A stretch of 64,000 nucleotides of DNA, taken from positions 1 to 64,000 of the forward strand of contig JAULBX010012544.1 in the NCBI GenBank assembly GCA_032358255.1, given 5' to 3'. Within the stretch, counting starts at the first letter, position 1. Each line of letters begins with the position of its first letter. The translations under genes and the position numbers were made by a program. The DNA is from Heterotrichella gracilis. Lineage: Eukaryota > Sar > Xanthophyceae > Tribonematales > Xanthonemataceae. Shown here in pieces: positions 29,818 to 38,058 of this stretch. Below the pieces are notes generated by a model that worked only from the letters and a program-made list of their open reading frames with translations, had not been told where the DNA came from and made no database searches.

Positions 29818-30600
29818 ATGCGTCATCTAATTGCCATACTGTTTGTTTTAATTTTTGGAACGGCCTTTTCTCAAGTACCACAACGTCCTGATCCGCCTAA
29901 ATTATATAATAATCTTTCAAAGGAATTTCCGAATTTTTTAAGTGATGCAGAAGCTGCTCAACTGGAAGAAAAGCTGGAGGTTTTCAGTAATGAAACATCC
30001 AATCAGATCTGTGTGGTGATCGTTGATGACCTCAATGGGGCAGATGCTTCTTCTTTTGCTTTTCAATTAGGCACAGAGTGGGGTGTTGGTCAAAAAGATA
30101 AAAATAACGGAATCGTCATTCTCATTAAACCCACAGGTGGTGCAGGCGGTCGTGATCTTTTTATTGCCATTGGATATGGTTTAGAAGGGGCTATCCCTGA
30201 TCTGGCTACCAAACGTATTCGTGAAAAGGAAATGTATCCCTATATGAAGCAAGGGGATTATTATACCGCTTTAGATAAAGGAACCGATGTGCTGATGAAA
30301 TTGGCTAAGGGTGAAATTGATGTTAAGAATTATACCAGAGGTTCAGGTAAAACACCCGGTTTAGGCTTAACGGCCATCATCATTATTGTGTTGATCGTGA
30401 TTTTACTGCGGGCTATTTTTGGTGGTGGAAGAGGAGGGGGAGGTCGTACCTTTTCAGGACTTGGAAGCGCCTTGTTTTGGGGAAGTATGCTTGGAGGTGG
30501 AGGCGGTGGACGTTCCTTTGGCGGTGGCTCATCGGGTGGTGGCTTTGGAGGTTTTGGCGGCGGTGGCTTTGGTGGCGGTGGTTCGGGAGGAAAATGGTAA
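29818..30600 (+). CDS. TPM domain membrane protein with Gly-rich tail (YgcG-like)
   Basis: A 260-residue envelope protein: signal peptide (1-18), TPM domain (about 30-170) with the typical GWGVGQKDKNNGIVILI-like block (here EWGVGQKDKNNG) and GYGLEGAIPD, one membrane segment (about 182-202, LTAIIIIVLIVILL), and a C-terminal tail of some 55 residues almost entirely Gly, Ser and Phe. This is the usual YgcG layout, with the TPM domain outside and a flexible glycine tail. It ends the LemA operon, starting two bases after the previous stop. Confidence 0.88.
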   Translation: MRHLIAILFVLIFGTAFSQVPQRPDPPKLYNNLSKEFPNFLSDAEAAQLEEKLEVFSNETSNQICVVIVDDLNGADASSFAFQLGTEWGVGQKDKNNGIVILIKPTGGAGGRDLFIAIGYGLEGAIPDLATKRIREKEMYPYMKQGDYYTALDKGTDVLMKLAKGEIDVKNYTRGSGKTPGLGLTAIIIIVLIVILLRAIFGGGRGGGGRTFSGLGSALFWGSMLGGGGGGRSFGGGSSGGGFGGFGGGGFGGGGSGGKW

Positions 30601-31147
30601 TACCGCATCCTCTTATCTTTTCAATATAATTTTTTTGGGATTTCTCTGAATTGTTTTGCCCCTCTGGAGCAATTAAGTTTTATTTTGTCATTCTTTTAAG
30701 AAGGTTCGGTCCCTCCGGGACCACTTTGAGTTGGATTCTATAAATATAATGTCGCTCCTCAGGAGCTCAATGGCATTAGACTTTGCTTTGTTACTAAGAT
30801 ATTGCCCCTCCGGGGCATTGCTTCAGATTAGAAATTTTTTCGAGCTCCGTAGGAGCGAAATGATAATATAGAGAACAAAAGATAAATCTTTAGCTCCGTA
30901 GGAGCGGCATCTTCGGATCAAACAAACTTCATCATTTTAATTTTAGGTCGTTTATATGGAACGCTATAGAATACTCAAATACTTGTTACAGTCTTTCTTA
31001 TTTGGATACAAAAAGAGATCTGTTCTTAAGATTAAGTTTTTGTTTTTCCCTTTTGAAGCAAGTCATTCTTTTAAGAAGGTTCGGTCCCTCCGGGACCAAA
31101 TTTATTTGAGTAACGACAAATATGAGAACTAAAGCATGAAGTTGAAA
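30601..31147. repeat. 547-bp gap packed with short palindromes and a 37-bp direct repeat
   Basis: No gene is supported. Eight short inverted repeats built on a GCTCC/GGAGC or GCCCC/GGGGC core occur, including 30658-30670, 30754-30766, 30804-30816, 30842-30857 and 30892-30906, plus GGTCCCTCCGGGACC inside each of two exact 37-bp copies (30687-30723 and 31062-31098). The longer repeat includes TTTTAAGAAGGTTCGG before its palindrome. They resemble REP/BIME-type intergenic palindromes. Possible roles are mRNA 3' end stabilisation of the TPM operon or mobilised non-autonomous elements. Confidence 0.7.
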
Positions 31148-31633
31148 TTACAATTCTCTATCGGTAAACTTCATGTTTTTTGAAAGGCGTTTAAGACATT
31201 CAGCCATCCGTTGAATTTTGGTCTCTTCTTTTTTGGCTGAATAGATCCATTTCACATAATTGGACTTTTCGGCTTCGCTGAATTTTAAAAAGTGGCGTTC
31301 TGCCTGCGGATCATCTTTTAAACAAGAGAGAAATTCAACAGGAATTTCAAACGAATCGTGATCTTCCATTAAACAGATCAACACAGTATCACCGGCTTGC
31401 TTTTTTATTTTTTTTCGAATTTCTGCTCTTACCGGAAGAAATAAATGACCTGATTTCATTGGCATTAAATGAAAGCCTTTAAATTCATACCCGTCAATTT
31501 TACCTTTAACTTTGAGCATGCCAAATGCTTTTGTTTTTGCAGGTTTGAGCTTTGGAATGGCGGCATAGGTCCAACCGCCTTTACCAGGATATTTTTGAAG
31601 GACAAATGTGTTATTGATCAAAAACTTCTCCAA
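31148..31633 (-). CDS. DUF1905/YdeI (OmdA) domain protein
   Basis: A 161-residue cytoplasmic protein with two small domains: an N-terminal DUF1905 beta-barrel-like region (about 1-95, with GGWTYAAIPKL and FKGFHLMPMKSGHLFLPV) and a C-terminal OmdA/YdeI helical region (about 100-160, with RHFLKFSEAEKSNYVKWIYSA). YdeI-like proteins have been linked to bacteriocin and envelope-stress tolerance, but the activity is unknown. It lies 13 bases after ubiX on the same strand and may be co-transcribed. A second OmdA-type protein is encoded at 45943. Confidence 0.82.
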   Translation of the reverse strand: MEKFLINNTFVLQKYPGKGGWTYAAIPKLKPAKTKAFGMLKVKGKIDGYEFKGFHLMPMKSGHLFLPVRAEIRKKIKKQAGDTVLICLMEDHDSFEIPVEFLSCLKDDPQAERHFLKFSEAEKSNYVKWIYSAKKEETKIQRMAECLKRLSKNMKFTDREL

Positions 31634-31646
31634 TGCCTTTTAAAAA

Positions 31647-32216
31647 TTAATTTCCCCAGCGGTAACTGTCTTGTTCAATTCCGGCCAGATCAATGACTCT
31701 GTCTACCACCGTTGCAGCCAGCTCTTCAAAGGTTTTAGGTTTTGAATAAAAGGAAGGGGAGGCTGGACAAATAATGGCGCCTGCTTCGGTTAAGGTTTTC
31801 ATGTTGTTAATATGAATGAGGCTGAGTGGGGTGTCGCGTGTAACCAATATTAATTTACGTCTCTCCTTCAACATCACATCGGCGGCACGTGTAATTAAGT
31901 CGTTGCTAATGCCAGAGGCAATGCGCGCGAGAGTGCCCATACTACATGGACAAATGATAAGGGTATTGTATTTTGCGGAACCAGATGCAAATGGCGCATA
32001 AAAGTCGTTTTTAGCATAGGTTTTAAAGGAGTAGGTCTCAAAATCTTTATTACCTAACTCAAGGGTCCATACTTCCCGGGCATTATCGCTCATTACCAAA
32101 CTGACCTCGTTAAACTGATCGCGCAGTTTGGTGATCTTATCCAATAATACTTTGGCATAGATGCTGCCACTGGCGCCGGTTACGGCTATAGCTAATTTAT
32201 GTGTTTTATTGTGCAC
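31647..32216 (-). CDS. ubiX: Flavin prenyltransferase UbiX
   Basis: Makes prenylated FMN, the cofactor of UbiD-type decarboxylases. The 189 residues match the family length. Visible motifs are VTGASGSIYAKVLL near the N-terminus (flavin phosphate binding), CPCSMGTLARIASGISNDLITRAADV (shown here in part: CSMGTLARIASG) and the C-terminal TPLSLIHINNM. No UbiD is in the window. In the futalosine pathway a UbiD-like decarboxylase needs this cofactor, and mqnE lies in the same minus-strand run, so a role in menaquinone synthesis is inferred. Its first 11 bases overlap the end of the upstream barrel gene, indicating co-transcription. Confidence 0.93.
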   Translation of the reverse strand: MHNKTHKLAIAVTGASGSIYAKVLLDKITKLRDQFNEVSLVMSDNAREVWTLELGNKDFETYSFKTYAKNDFYAPFASGSAKYNTLIICPCSMGTLARIASGISNDLITRAADVMLKERRKLILVTRDTPLSLIHINNMKTLTEAGAIICPASPSFYSKPKTFEELAATVVDRVIDLAGIEQDSYRWGN

Positions 32217-32853
32217 CTGATTTATTTAAGTTTATCTTGTAAGCTAACATAAAAACGACCACATTGTTGTAATAACCTTTATCAAAAAAACGGGCAACGG
32301 GATTATCGTAATAGACATTGGAGTTAATTGTTCGAATGGGAATGAGTGAATTAGTGAATCTAAGTTCTAAATGAAAATCTTCTGTGATTTTCCTTCCCAA
32401 ACCGGTTACTAAACCCATGTCAAATTTATTATACTCGTACCAGCCGGTAACGTCGGTATTTCCTTGATTCTCGTAATAATTAATAAAATACCCGCCATAT
32501 ACACCCAGTGTGAAAAAATATTTTGGCAAGAAAAAAAAGTGCCAATAAAGCGGTAGTTCAATGTATCGTATATGTAAATAATAATACGAAGGATCGCTAT
32601 TAGTTGGATTGTGCTTAGAGCCTTTGGTGGCATATAAAAAACCTAACTCAAGGCTCGACTTTTTAGAAAGCGAAGCATTTAAAACGAAACCTGCGGCATA
32701 ACCAAGTTTATTATATCCGTCGTAACTATCTCCATGAATTTGTGTGCCACTAATACCTAAACTTGGTTTTAATGAAAAAACCGATTTGGAGTTTGGTTGT
32801 GAAAAGAGCCTTACACTAAAAAAAAGAAGAAATATAAGGGTCAGCCGATTCAA
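32206..32853 (-). CDS. Outer-membrane beta-barrel protein (porin-like, OMP_b-brl type)
   Basis: A 215-residue exported protein with an 18-residue signal peptide ending near RLFSQ, then repeated amphipathic strands (GYAAGFVLNASL, SSLELGFLYATKG, YIELPLYWHFF, FTLGVYGGYFINYY, FHLELRFTNSLI). It fits the small eight-stranded barrel family common in Bacteroidota (PF13568-like). It probably sits in the outer membrane with an unknown ligand. It is three bases after the DUF3078 gene and overlaps ubiX by 11 bases, so it is mid-operon. Confidence 0.75.
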   Translation of the reverse strand: MNRLTLIFLLFFSVRLFSQPNSKSVFSLKPSLGISGTQIHGDSYDGYNKLGYAAGFVLNASLSKKSSLELGFLYATKGSKHNPTNSDPSYYYLHIRYIELPLYWHFFFLPKYFFTLGVYGGYFINYYENQGNTDVTGWYEYNKFDMGLVTGLGRKITEDFHLELRFTNSLIPIRTINSNVYYDNPVARFFDKGYYNNVVVFMLAYKINLNKSGAQ

Positions 32854-32856
32854 AAC

Positions 32857-33825
32857 TTAGTATTTAAAACTAAAGCCTATTCCCCAGGTAGTTAATGCCT
32901 GTAGACGTGGTCCATTGATGTCACCATCAGAAGGGTCAACAATGCCATTACCATTCCAGTCGCGTTTTACAACAATGTCATCATCATACACCATTTGACA
33001 AATAAATGTGAGTGTTAATAGTTTGTTTAACTTGTATGAGAACAAGTTGTTAAACACCACGTCTATATTGCCTGGATTATTTTTGTAATTGGAAAATAGA
33101 TCGAGGTAAGAATCTATGGTGAATCCTTTCACTACTTCTTTTTTGAATTTTATTACCAATCTTCCTCCATATTCGTAACGCACTTTCTCACCGGCAGTTA
33201 AACGCACTCCCGCAGTATCATATGTGGCAGGTACAACGCCATACAAGCCTTCGTCAGCAAGGTACTGACGATTCACCATGGTGATCTTTCCTGCAATAGG
33301 TGAGATAGCCGCTGAGAAATAGGAGTTTGGCTTATAATCCATACCTAATGCTAACTGAAGGTAACCGGGTGAGTTAATGTCTGAAACGGCTTGTCCGCTT
33401 GTTACGCCGTTTTCATATTTATAACCCGGCGCAAATTGTGTTCTGTAGTCACCTTGTAATGAATAATACCAGCTAGGGCTGCTATCTATTCTTTTATTTA
33501 ATTTCATCAGAAAAAACAACTGATCCATGTTTTTTCTAAGAGCATCCTGACCCGGACGAATCAAGCCAAATTGAGCGTCAATTTTATTCAGATACTCAAG
33601 GTTATCCTTTTTATAAATAGCTTCCATATTAAAAATGGCATTAAGGGCAAAGTTATTCGATCCCCCTCCTTGCCAATTACTCAGGCTTGTATTACTCACG
33701 TTTAAACCAACTATACCTGAAACTTTCCAGGAAGTGTCTTTAGGGGTTTTTTGTGTGGAATCTTGTGCATAAACAGCACAGCTTAAACTTAAAAGAAGTA
33801 GAGTAAATAATTTTTTCATACGCAT
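32857..33825 (-). CDS. DUF3078 domain-containing outer-membrane protein
   Basis: A 322-residue exported protein. The signal peptide ends at VYAQ and is followed by the DUF3078 hallmark WKVSGIVGLNVSNTSLSNW and QGGGSN, then a beta-rich body with QLFFLMKLNKR and YSLQGDYRTQFAPGYKY, ending GIGFSFKY as in barrels. DUF3078 is restricted mainly to Bacteroidota and has no assigned role. A second ATG two codons in (33819) is equally plausible. It lies between mqnE and a second barrel gene in one minus-strand run. Confidence 0.85.
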   Translation of the reverse strand: MRMKKLFTLLLLSLSCAVYAQDSTQKTPKDTSWKVSGIVGLNVSNTSLSNWQGGGSNNFALNAIFNMEAIYKKDNLEYLNKIDAQFGLIRPGQDALRKNMDQLFFLMKLNKRIDSSPSWYYSLQGDYRTQFAPGYKYENGVTSGQAVSDINSPGYLQLALGMDYKPNSYFSAAISPIAGKITMVNRQYLADEGLYGVVPATYDTAGVRLTAGEKVRYEYGGRLVIKFKKEVVKGFTIDSYLDLFSNYKNNPGNIDVVFNNLFSYKLNKLLTLTFICQMVYDDDIVVKRDWNGNGIVDPSDGDINGPRLQALTTWGIGFSFKY

Positions 33826-33876
33826 GAAGCTTGATAATTAGAGGACTAAAATAAATAAAATTGTTTGAAGCAAGAA

Positions 33877-35016
33877 TTAATTATAGAGTTTAACCACGTT
33901 ATATAAAGTATCGCGCTGAACAGGAACTTTACCAACCGCTTTTATCAGATTCACTAATTGTTCAGTACTAAGTTTAGGGTTTTGTTCTTCTGAACCGGCC
34001 ATACTGTATATTTTGGTGGTGTCATCAATGGTCCCATCTAAATCGTCTGTTCCAAAATTAAGCGATAACTGAGCAGTATTTCTACCTATCATGGCCCAAT
34101 AAGCTTTGATATGGGGGAAATTATCAAGGTAAATTCGTGAAATCGCATAATTACGCAGATCTTCAATCACACTCACTTCAGGCACATGCGCCATTTCATT
34201 GTCTTTGTTTCTGAACTTAAGAGGAATGAAGGCATTAAAACCCTTTGTTTTATCTTGAAGTTGTCTTAAACGCTCCATGTGATCAATGCGGTGTTCAAAG
34301 GTTTCAATATGTCCATATAACATGGTGGCATTTGATTGATGACCCATCTTGTGCCATATTTCATGGATAGATAACCATTCTTCAGTAGAGCATTTTCCAC
34401 CGGCGATCTGATCACGAATATCTTTGTCAAAGATCTCAGCACCACCGCCGGGAAGGCTGTCTAATCCGGCTTCTTTCATTAATTGCAGACCTTCTTCATA
34501 GCTCACTTTAGCCTTTTTAAAAATGTAATGGAACTCCACCGGAGTTAAGGCCTTAATGTGCAAGTTTGGACGATGTGCTTTTATGCGACGGAATAATTCA
34601 GTATAAAAAGCCAGATCTTGTTTAGGAACGACGCCACCTGTGATGTGCACTTCAGTCACTTCCTGATTGTCGTATCCCTTAATAATATTCATGATCTGAT
34701 CTACCGATAACTCCCAACCATCTTCACGGTTTTTAATAAGGCGCGAATAGGAACAAAACGAACAGCTGTAAACGCAGACATTGGTGGGTTCAACGTGAAA
34801 ATTATGGTTAAAATACACCTTGTTTCCACTTTTTTTCTCCCGCACAAAATTAGCAAGGACTCCCAAAAAGCTTAATTCTGCTTCATTGTAGAGGGTTACA
34901 CCTTCTTCAAACGAAATACGATCACCTTTAAATACTTTATTGGCAATAGCTTTTAGTTTATCAGAAACCAATGAATTGGCAATAAGTGTATCGGAATTAT
35001 TTTCACTTAAAATCAT
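33877..35016 (-). CDS. mqnE: Aminofutalosine synthase (radical SAM)
   Basis: Catalyses a radical-SAM step early in futalosine-dependent menaquinone synthesis, joining the enolpyruvyl benzoate unit to a SAM-derived adenosine. The 379 residues have the CxxxCxxC cluster motif (Cys81, Cys85, Cys88 in CVYSCSFC), EVHITGGVVP, LPGGGAEIF, NATMLYGHIET and FGTDDLDGTI, which together separate MqnE from the related MqnC. On the minus strand a TAAATTTA box (35021-35028) ends four bases before the ATG, so the transcript is probably leaderless. It appears to head the run through DUF3078, barrel, ubiX and the OmdA-type gene. Confidence 0.94.
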   Translation of the reverse strand: MILSENNSDTLIANSLVSDKLKAIANKVFKGDRISFEEGVTLYNEAELSFLGVLANFVREKKSGNKVYFNHNFHVEPTNVCVYSCSFCSYSRLIKNREDGWELSVDQIMNIIKGYDNQEVTEVHITGGVVPKQDLAFYTELFRRIKAHRPNLHIKALTPVEFHYIFKKAKVSYEEGLQLMKEAGLDSLPGGGAEIFDKDIRDQIAGGKCSTEEWLSIHEIWHKMGHQSNATMLYGHIETFEHRIDHMERLRQLQDKTKGFNAFIPLKFRNKDNEMAHVPEVSVIEDLRNYAISRIYLDNFPHIKAYWAMIGRNTAQLSLNFGTDDLDGTIDDTTKIYSMAGSEEQNPKLSTEQLVNLIKAVGKVPVQRDTLYNVVKLYN

Positions 35017-35074
35017 ACGCTAAATTTACGGCTTCTTTCTTTTTATGGAACAGATTTTTGCTTAGAATGTTTAG

Positions 35075-35180
35075 GAAAGGTTAAAGGTTAAAAGTTAAAG
35101 GTTATAAGTTACATGTTATTGGTTAAAAGTTATAAGTTAAAGGTTATTAGTTATAGGTTAAACGTTAAAAGTTCATTATT
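35075..35180. repeat. Degenerate GTTAAAGG/GTTATAAG short-period repeat
   Basis: The gap between mqnE and rlmI holds about a dozen near-tandem units of 7-9 bases varying on GTTAAAGGTTA and GTTATAAGTTA. A second block with the same words, partly in the opposite orientation, lies at 37893-37998. They look like low-complexity filler with no visible promoter role. Confidence 0.6.
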
Positions 35181-35215
35181 AGTTATCTAAAAATGATTAA
35201 CGTATAACGTTTAAC

Positions 35216-36391
35216 TTACTCCACCCAAAGCACCATCCCCTTTAAATACTCCCCTTCCGGAAAATAAGGCGTTAAAGGATGATCGGCAGGTTGGTATAAA
35301 TAATGAAGTACTTTAATATTTCTTCCAGATTCCATCGCTGCAGAGGTAATGGTATTGTAAAAAAGCATTTTATCAACCACGCCGCTGCAACTAAAGGTAA
35401 AAATAATGCCATTGGCTTTAATAAGTTTCATGGCCAATGTATTCAGACGTTTATAGCCAATCACCGCATTGTGTTTGCTATCTCTGCTCTTTGCAAAGGC
35501 AGGAGGATCTAATACGATCACATCGTAACTATCCTTTTTATCCTTAAAAAAATCAAAGGTATCTACCGCAAAACTTTCATGATTTTGGCAATGATTTAAT
35601 GCAATATTCTGATCACATAAGGCAATAGCCGATTCACTCACATCTACCGAATGCACTGTTTTAGCGCCCGCAGCGGCTGCATATACTGAAAAGCCTCCGG
35701 TATATGAAAAAGTATTGAGTACATTTTTATCCTTGCTGTATTCGGCCAATAATTTCCGATTGTCGCGCTGATCAATAAAAAAGCCGGTTTTTTGTCCGTT
35801 CACAAAATCGATCTTAAACAAATGATCATTCTCCTTCACAATGATCTCTTCAGGAGCGCCAAACAAAAACCCGTTTTCTGTTTTGCCGGAATGGTGTTTG
35901 GATAAGGTTTCGGCACTTTTATCGTAGATGCTTTTTAGGTTTTCACCCAATACTGATTTTATGGCCTTTACAATGTTTTCTTTTTGAAGATATACCCCGT
36001 ACGAATGGGCCTGAACAACTACATGTCCATTATAATAATCTAATATTAAACCCGGCACGCCATCCCCTTCTCCAAAAAAGAGGCGACATACATTGGTGTG
36101 TTCATTGAGTAGGTTGAGGTGTTGGCGGTAGTCCCAGGCCTTTTTTACTTTATCGTACCAAAACTGTTCATCGATCTCCGTCTTTACAAAGGAAATGATA
36201 CGCACGGCAATGCTGCCTCCGGCATAATAACCTATGGCAAGAAATTCATTCTTGTTGGAATATACTTCCACCAGATCACCATCCTGCAGGTTCGCGTCCT
36301 TTTTAGCAATGGCACCCGAAAACACCCAGGGATGTTTGCGTTGCATAGAAAATTCTTTGCCTTTGTTTAAGATGATCTGAGGATAGCTCAT
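35216..36391 (-). CDS. rlmI: 23S rRNA (cytosine) methyltransferase RlmI-like
   Basis: Class I SAM-dependent rRNA methyltransferase; RlmI makes m5C1962 in 23S rRNA. From ATG 36391 it is 391 residues, the usual size; a longer frame to 36466 has no family similarity in its extra part. The N-terminal PUA domain starts at NKGKEFSMQRKHPWVFSGAI. An EEHUD-like middle follows, then the SAM loop NTFSYTGGFSVYAAAAGA and the catalytic VLDPPAFAKS. The C-terminus ends HPLTPYFPEGEYLKGMVLW. An exact TAAATTTG box lies about 20-27 bases upstream on the minus strand. Confidence 0.92.
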   Translation of the reverse strand: MSYPQIILNKGKEFSMQRKHPWVFSGAIAKKDANLQDGDLVEVYSNKNEFLAIGYYAGGSIAVRIISFVKTEIDEQFWYDKVKKAWDYRQHLNLLNEHTNVCRLFFGEGDGVPGLILDYYNGHVVVQAHSYGVYLQKENIVKAIKSVLGENLKSIYDKSAETLSKHHSGKTENGFLFGAPEEIIVKENDHLFKIDFVNGQKTGFFIDQRDNRKLLAEYSKDKNVLNTFSYTGGFSVYAAAAGAKTVHSVDVSESAIALCDQNIALNHCQNHESFAVDTFDFFKDKKDSYDVIVLDPPAFAKSRDSKHNAVIGYKRLNTLAMKLIKANGIIFTFSCSGVVDKMLFYNTITSAAMESGRNIKVLHYLYQPADHPLTPYFPEGEYLKGMVLWVE

Positions 36392-36677
36392 GGTTTGATT
36401 TGTAAGCTGCAAATTTAGGGTTTCTTTTAATATGACCACTAAGACACTCAGGCCACTTAGTTTCACTAAGCTTTTTAGTATTTAATCTATCTTATTACAC
36501 TGGAATAAGAGCATTTAAGTTAGTGATCTCGGCAGTGCGAATATTTACAAAATGCCTTCTAAATTCTAAGTGTTCCATGTGCACTTATGTGTTTAGTTAG
36601 TTCTCAACTATTTTTTTTGCAATTTATTTTGAAAATGATATTTAATTGGTACTTTTAATTTAATCAAAACAAGACAT
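36392..36677. promoter_or_regulatory. Divergent rlmI/MaoC intergenic region with predicted promoters
   Basis: The 286-bp gap between divergent genes contains, on the plus strand, TTTG at 36628-36631 and TACTTTTA at 36650-36657 (18-base spacer, one mismatch to TAnnTTTG) for the MaoC gene, and on the minus strand TAAATTTG near 36410-36417 for rlmI. Between them lie CACTAAG-type words (36438-36475), a filler motif also seen near 50570 and 51120. Confidence 0.45.
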
Positions 36678-37082
36678 ATGATTGAAGTCAACCAAGTTTT
36701 TACACACGAATTTTCATTTTCACAAGAAGAAGTGAACCGTTTTGCTGAAGTTACAGGAGATAAAAATCCAGTGCATACAGATGCTACTTATGCCGCAAAA
36801 ACATTATTCAAACGGCCCATCATGCATGGCATGTTAAGTGCCTCCTTGTTCAGCAAAGTGTTTGGTACTTTATTTCCGGGCGAAGGAACTATTTATTTAA
36901 AACAGTCATTGAATTTTTTAAAACCCATGTATGTGGACACGAAATACGATGCCGTATTTACAGTGAAAGAATTGATTAAAGATAAAAACCGTGCTGTAGT
37001 AGAAACATTAATAAAAAATAAAGATGGCTTGGTGTGCACCAGTGGTGAAGCCACGGTTCTCAATGTAGATAAGATCAAATAA
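36678..37082 (+). CDS. MaoC-like (R)-specific enoyl-CoA hydratase
   Basis: A 134-residue hot-dog fold enzyme that hydrates trans-2-enoyl-CoA to (R)-3-hydroxyacyl-CoA. The R-hydratase motif is intact: Asp28 and His33 in TGDKNPVHTD, followed by RPIMHGMLSASLFSKVFG. Size and motif match PhaJ-type enzymes. The next gene, 62 bases on, is a PhaB-like reductase that acts on the same stereochemical series, so the two probably form a unit. No PHA synthase is in the window, so the product may be a polymer precursor or a fatty-acid intermediate. Confidence 0.88.
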   Translation: MIEVNQVFTHEFSFSQEEVNRFAEVTGDKNPVHTDATYAAKTLFKRPIMHGMLSASLFSKVFGTLFPGEGTIYLKQSLNFLKPMYVDTKYDAVFTVKELIKDKNRAVVETLIKNKDGLVCTSGEATVLNVDKIK

Positions 37083-37144
37083 GGATCAAAATGGTATAAA
37101 ATAAAGAGTCATCTTAAAAACTAACAATCTAAAAATAACGAATT

Positions 37145-37891
37145 ATGGATAAGTTAAACAAACGAATTGTATTGGTTACCGGTGCTACAGGTGGATTAGG
37201 AACCGCCATGTGTAAAGAATTATATAAAGATGGTTATCATGTGGTTGGAAATTATCATACCAAGGAAAAGGCAGACAAATGGATGCAAAGCATGAAAGCA
37301 GAAGGTTTTGACATACAATTATTTTATGGGGATGTGAGTGATTTTGACAGTGCGGCTGATATGATCAAAAAAATTGAAACAGAGATCGGTCCTATTGATA
37401 CCTTGGTGAACAATGCCGGTATTACCCGTGACGGACGATTGATCAACATGAAAAAAGAAGATTGGGCAGCAGTTATTAATACCAATTTAAATTCAGTATT
37501 TAATTGTTCGCGCAATGTATTAGAAGGAATGATTGAACGTAAATTCGGGCGTATCATTAATATCTCTTCTGTAAACGGGCAACGTGGTCAGTTTGGACAA
37601 ACCAATTACAGCGCGGCTAAAGCGGGTATGCATGGTTTTACTAAATCATTAGCCATGGAAGTGGCAAAATATGGCATTACGGTAAATACTATTTCTCCGG
37701 GTTATATTGGTACCGACATGGTTATGGCTGTTCCGGAAAAAGTATTGGCGCAAATTGTGGCGCAGGTACCAATGGGACGTTTAGGCGGTACCCACGAAGT
37801 AGCGCATTTGGTAAGCTTTTTAGCCAGTGAAGAAACCAGTTTTATTACCGGTGCGAATTACAGCATTAATGGTGGACAACACGTCTATTAA
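37145..37891 (+). CDS. phaB: Acetoacetyl-CoA/3-oxoacyl reductase, PhaB-like SDR
   Basis: NAD(P)H-dependent short-chain dehydrogenase that reduces a 3-oxoacyl thioester to the (R)-3-hydroxy form. The 248 residues contain the cofactor loop TGATGGLG (12-19), NNAGIT (89-94) and the catalytic Ser142, Tyr155, Lys159. The stretches VNGQRGQFGQTNYSAAKAGM and ISPGYIGTDMV, and the ending GANYSINGGQHV, are more like PhaB than FabG. It follows the MaoC hydratase. Assignment to acetoacetyl-CoA is likely; FabG-like activity on ACP substrates is the alternative. Confidence 0.82.
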   Translation: MDKLNKRIVLVTGATGGLGTAMCKELYKDGYHVVGNYHTKEKADKWMQSMKAEGFDIQLFYGDVSDFDSAADMIKKIETEIGPIDTLVNNAGITRDGRLINMKKEDWAAVINTNLNSVFNCSRNVLEGMIERKFGRIINISSVNGQRGQFGQTNYSAAKAGMHGFTKSLAMEVAKYGITVNTISPGYIGTDMVMAVPEKVLAQIVAQVPMGRLGGTHEVAHLVSFLASEETSFITGANYSINGGQHVY

Positions 37892-37892
37892 G

Positions 37893-37998
37893 AAGTTATA
37901 AGTTATGAGTTAAAGGTTATACGTTTGACCAACGTTTAACCTTTTTTTGTTTTGCCAACTGTTAACTTATAACGATTAACGTTTAACTTTTAACCATT
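37893..37998. repeat. Second GTTATAAG/GTTAAAGG filler block
   Basis: Short words GTTATAAGTTA, GTTAAAGGTTA, CGTTTAACC and AACTTATAAC occur in both orientations between the PhaB-like gene and the peptide transporter. The block is related to 35075-35180. No gene is present. Confidence 0.5.
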
Positions 37999-38006
37999 TT
38001 CACCCA

Positions 38007-38037
38007 TTTGTTATATTAAATAAAACAGCTATTTTAG
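38007..38037 (+). promoter_or_regulatory. Predicted promoter for the first POT transporter
   Basis: TTTG at 38007-38010 and TATTTTAG at 38030-38037, separated by 19 bases, match the Bacteroidota -33 and -7 elements with one mismatch. The ATG follows 21 bases later. Confidence 0.45.
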
Positions 38038-38058
38038 CCACCTAACTTAAAACAAAAC

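Noticed and set aside
30330-30608. A 92-codon minus-strand frame, almost all proline
   Set aside because: It is the mirror of the Gly-rich tail codons of the TPM protein on the plus strand.
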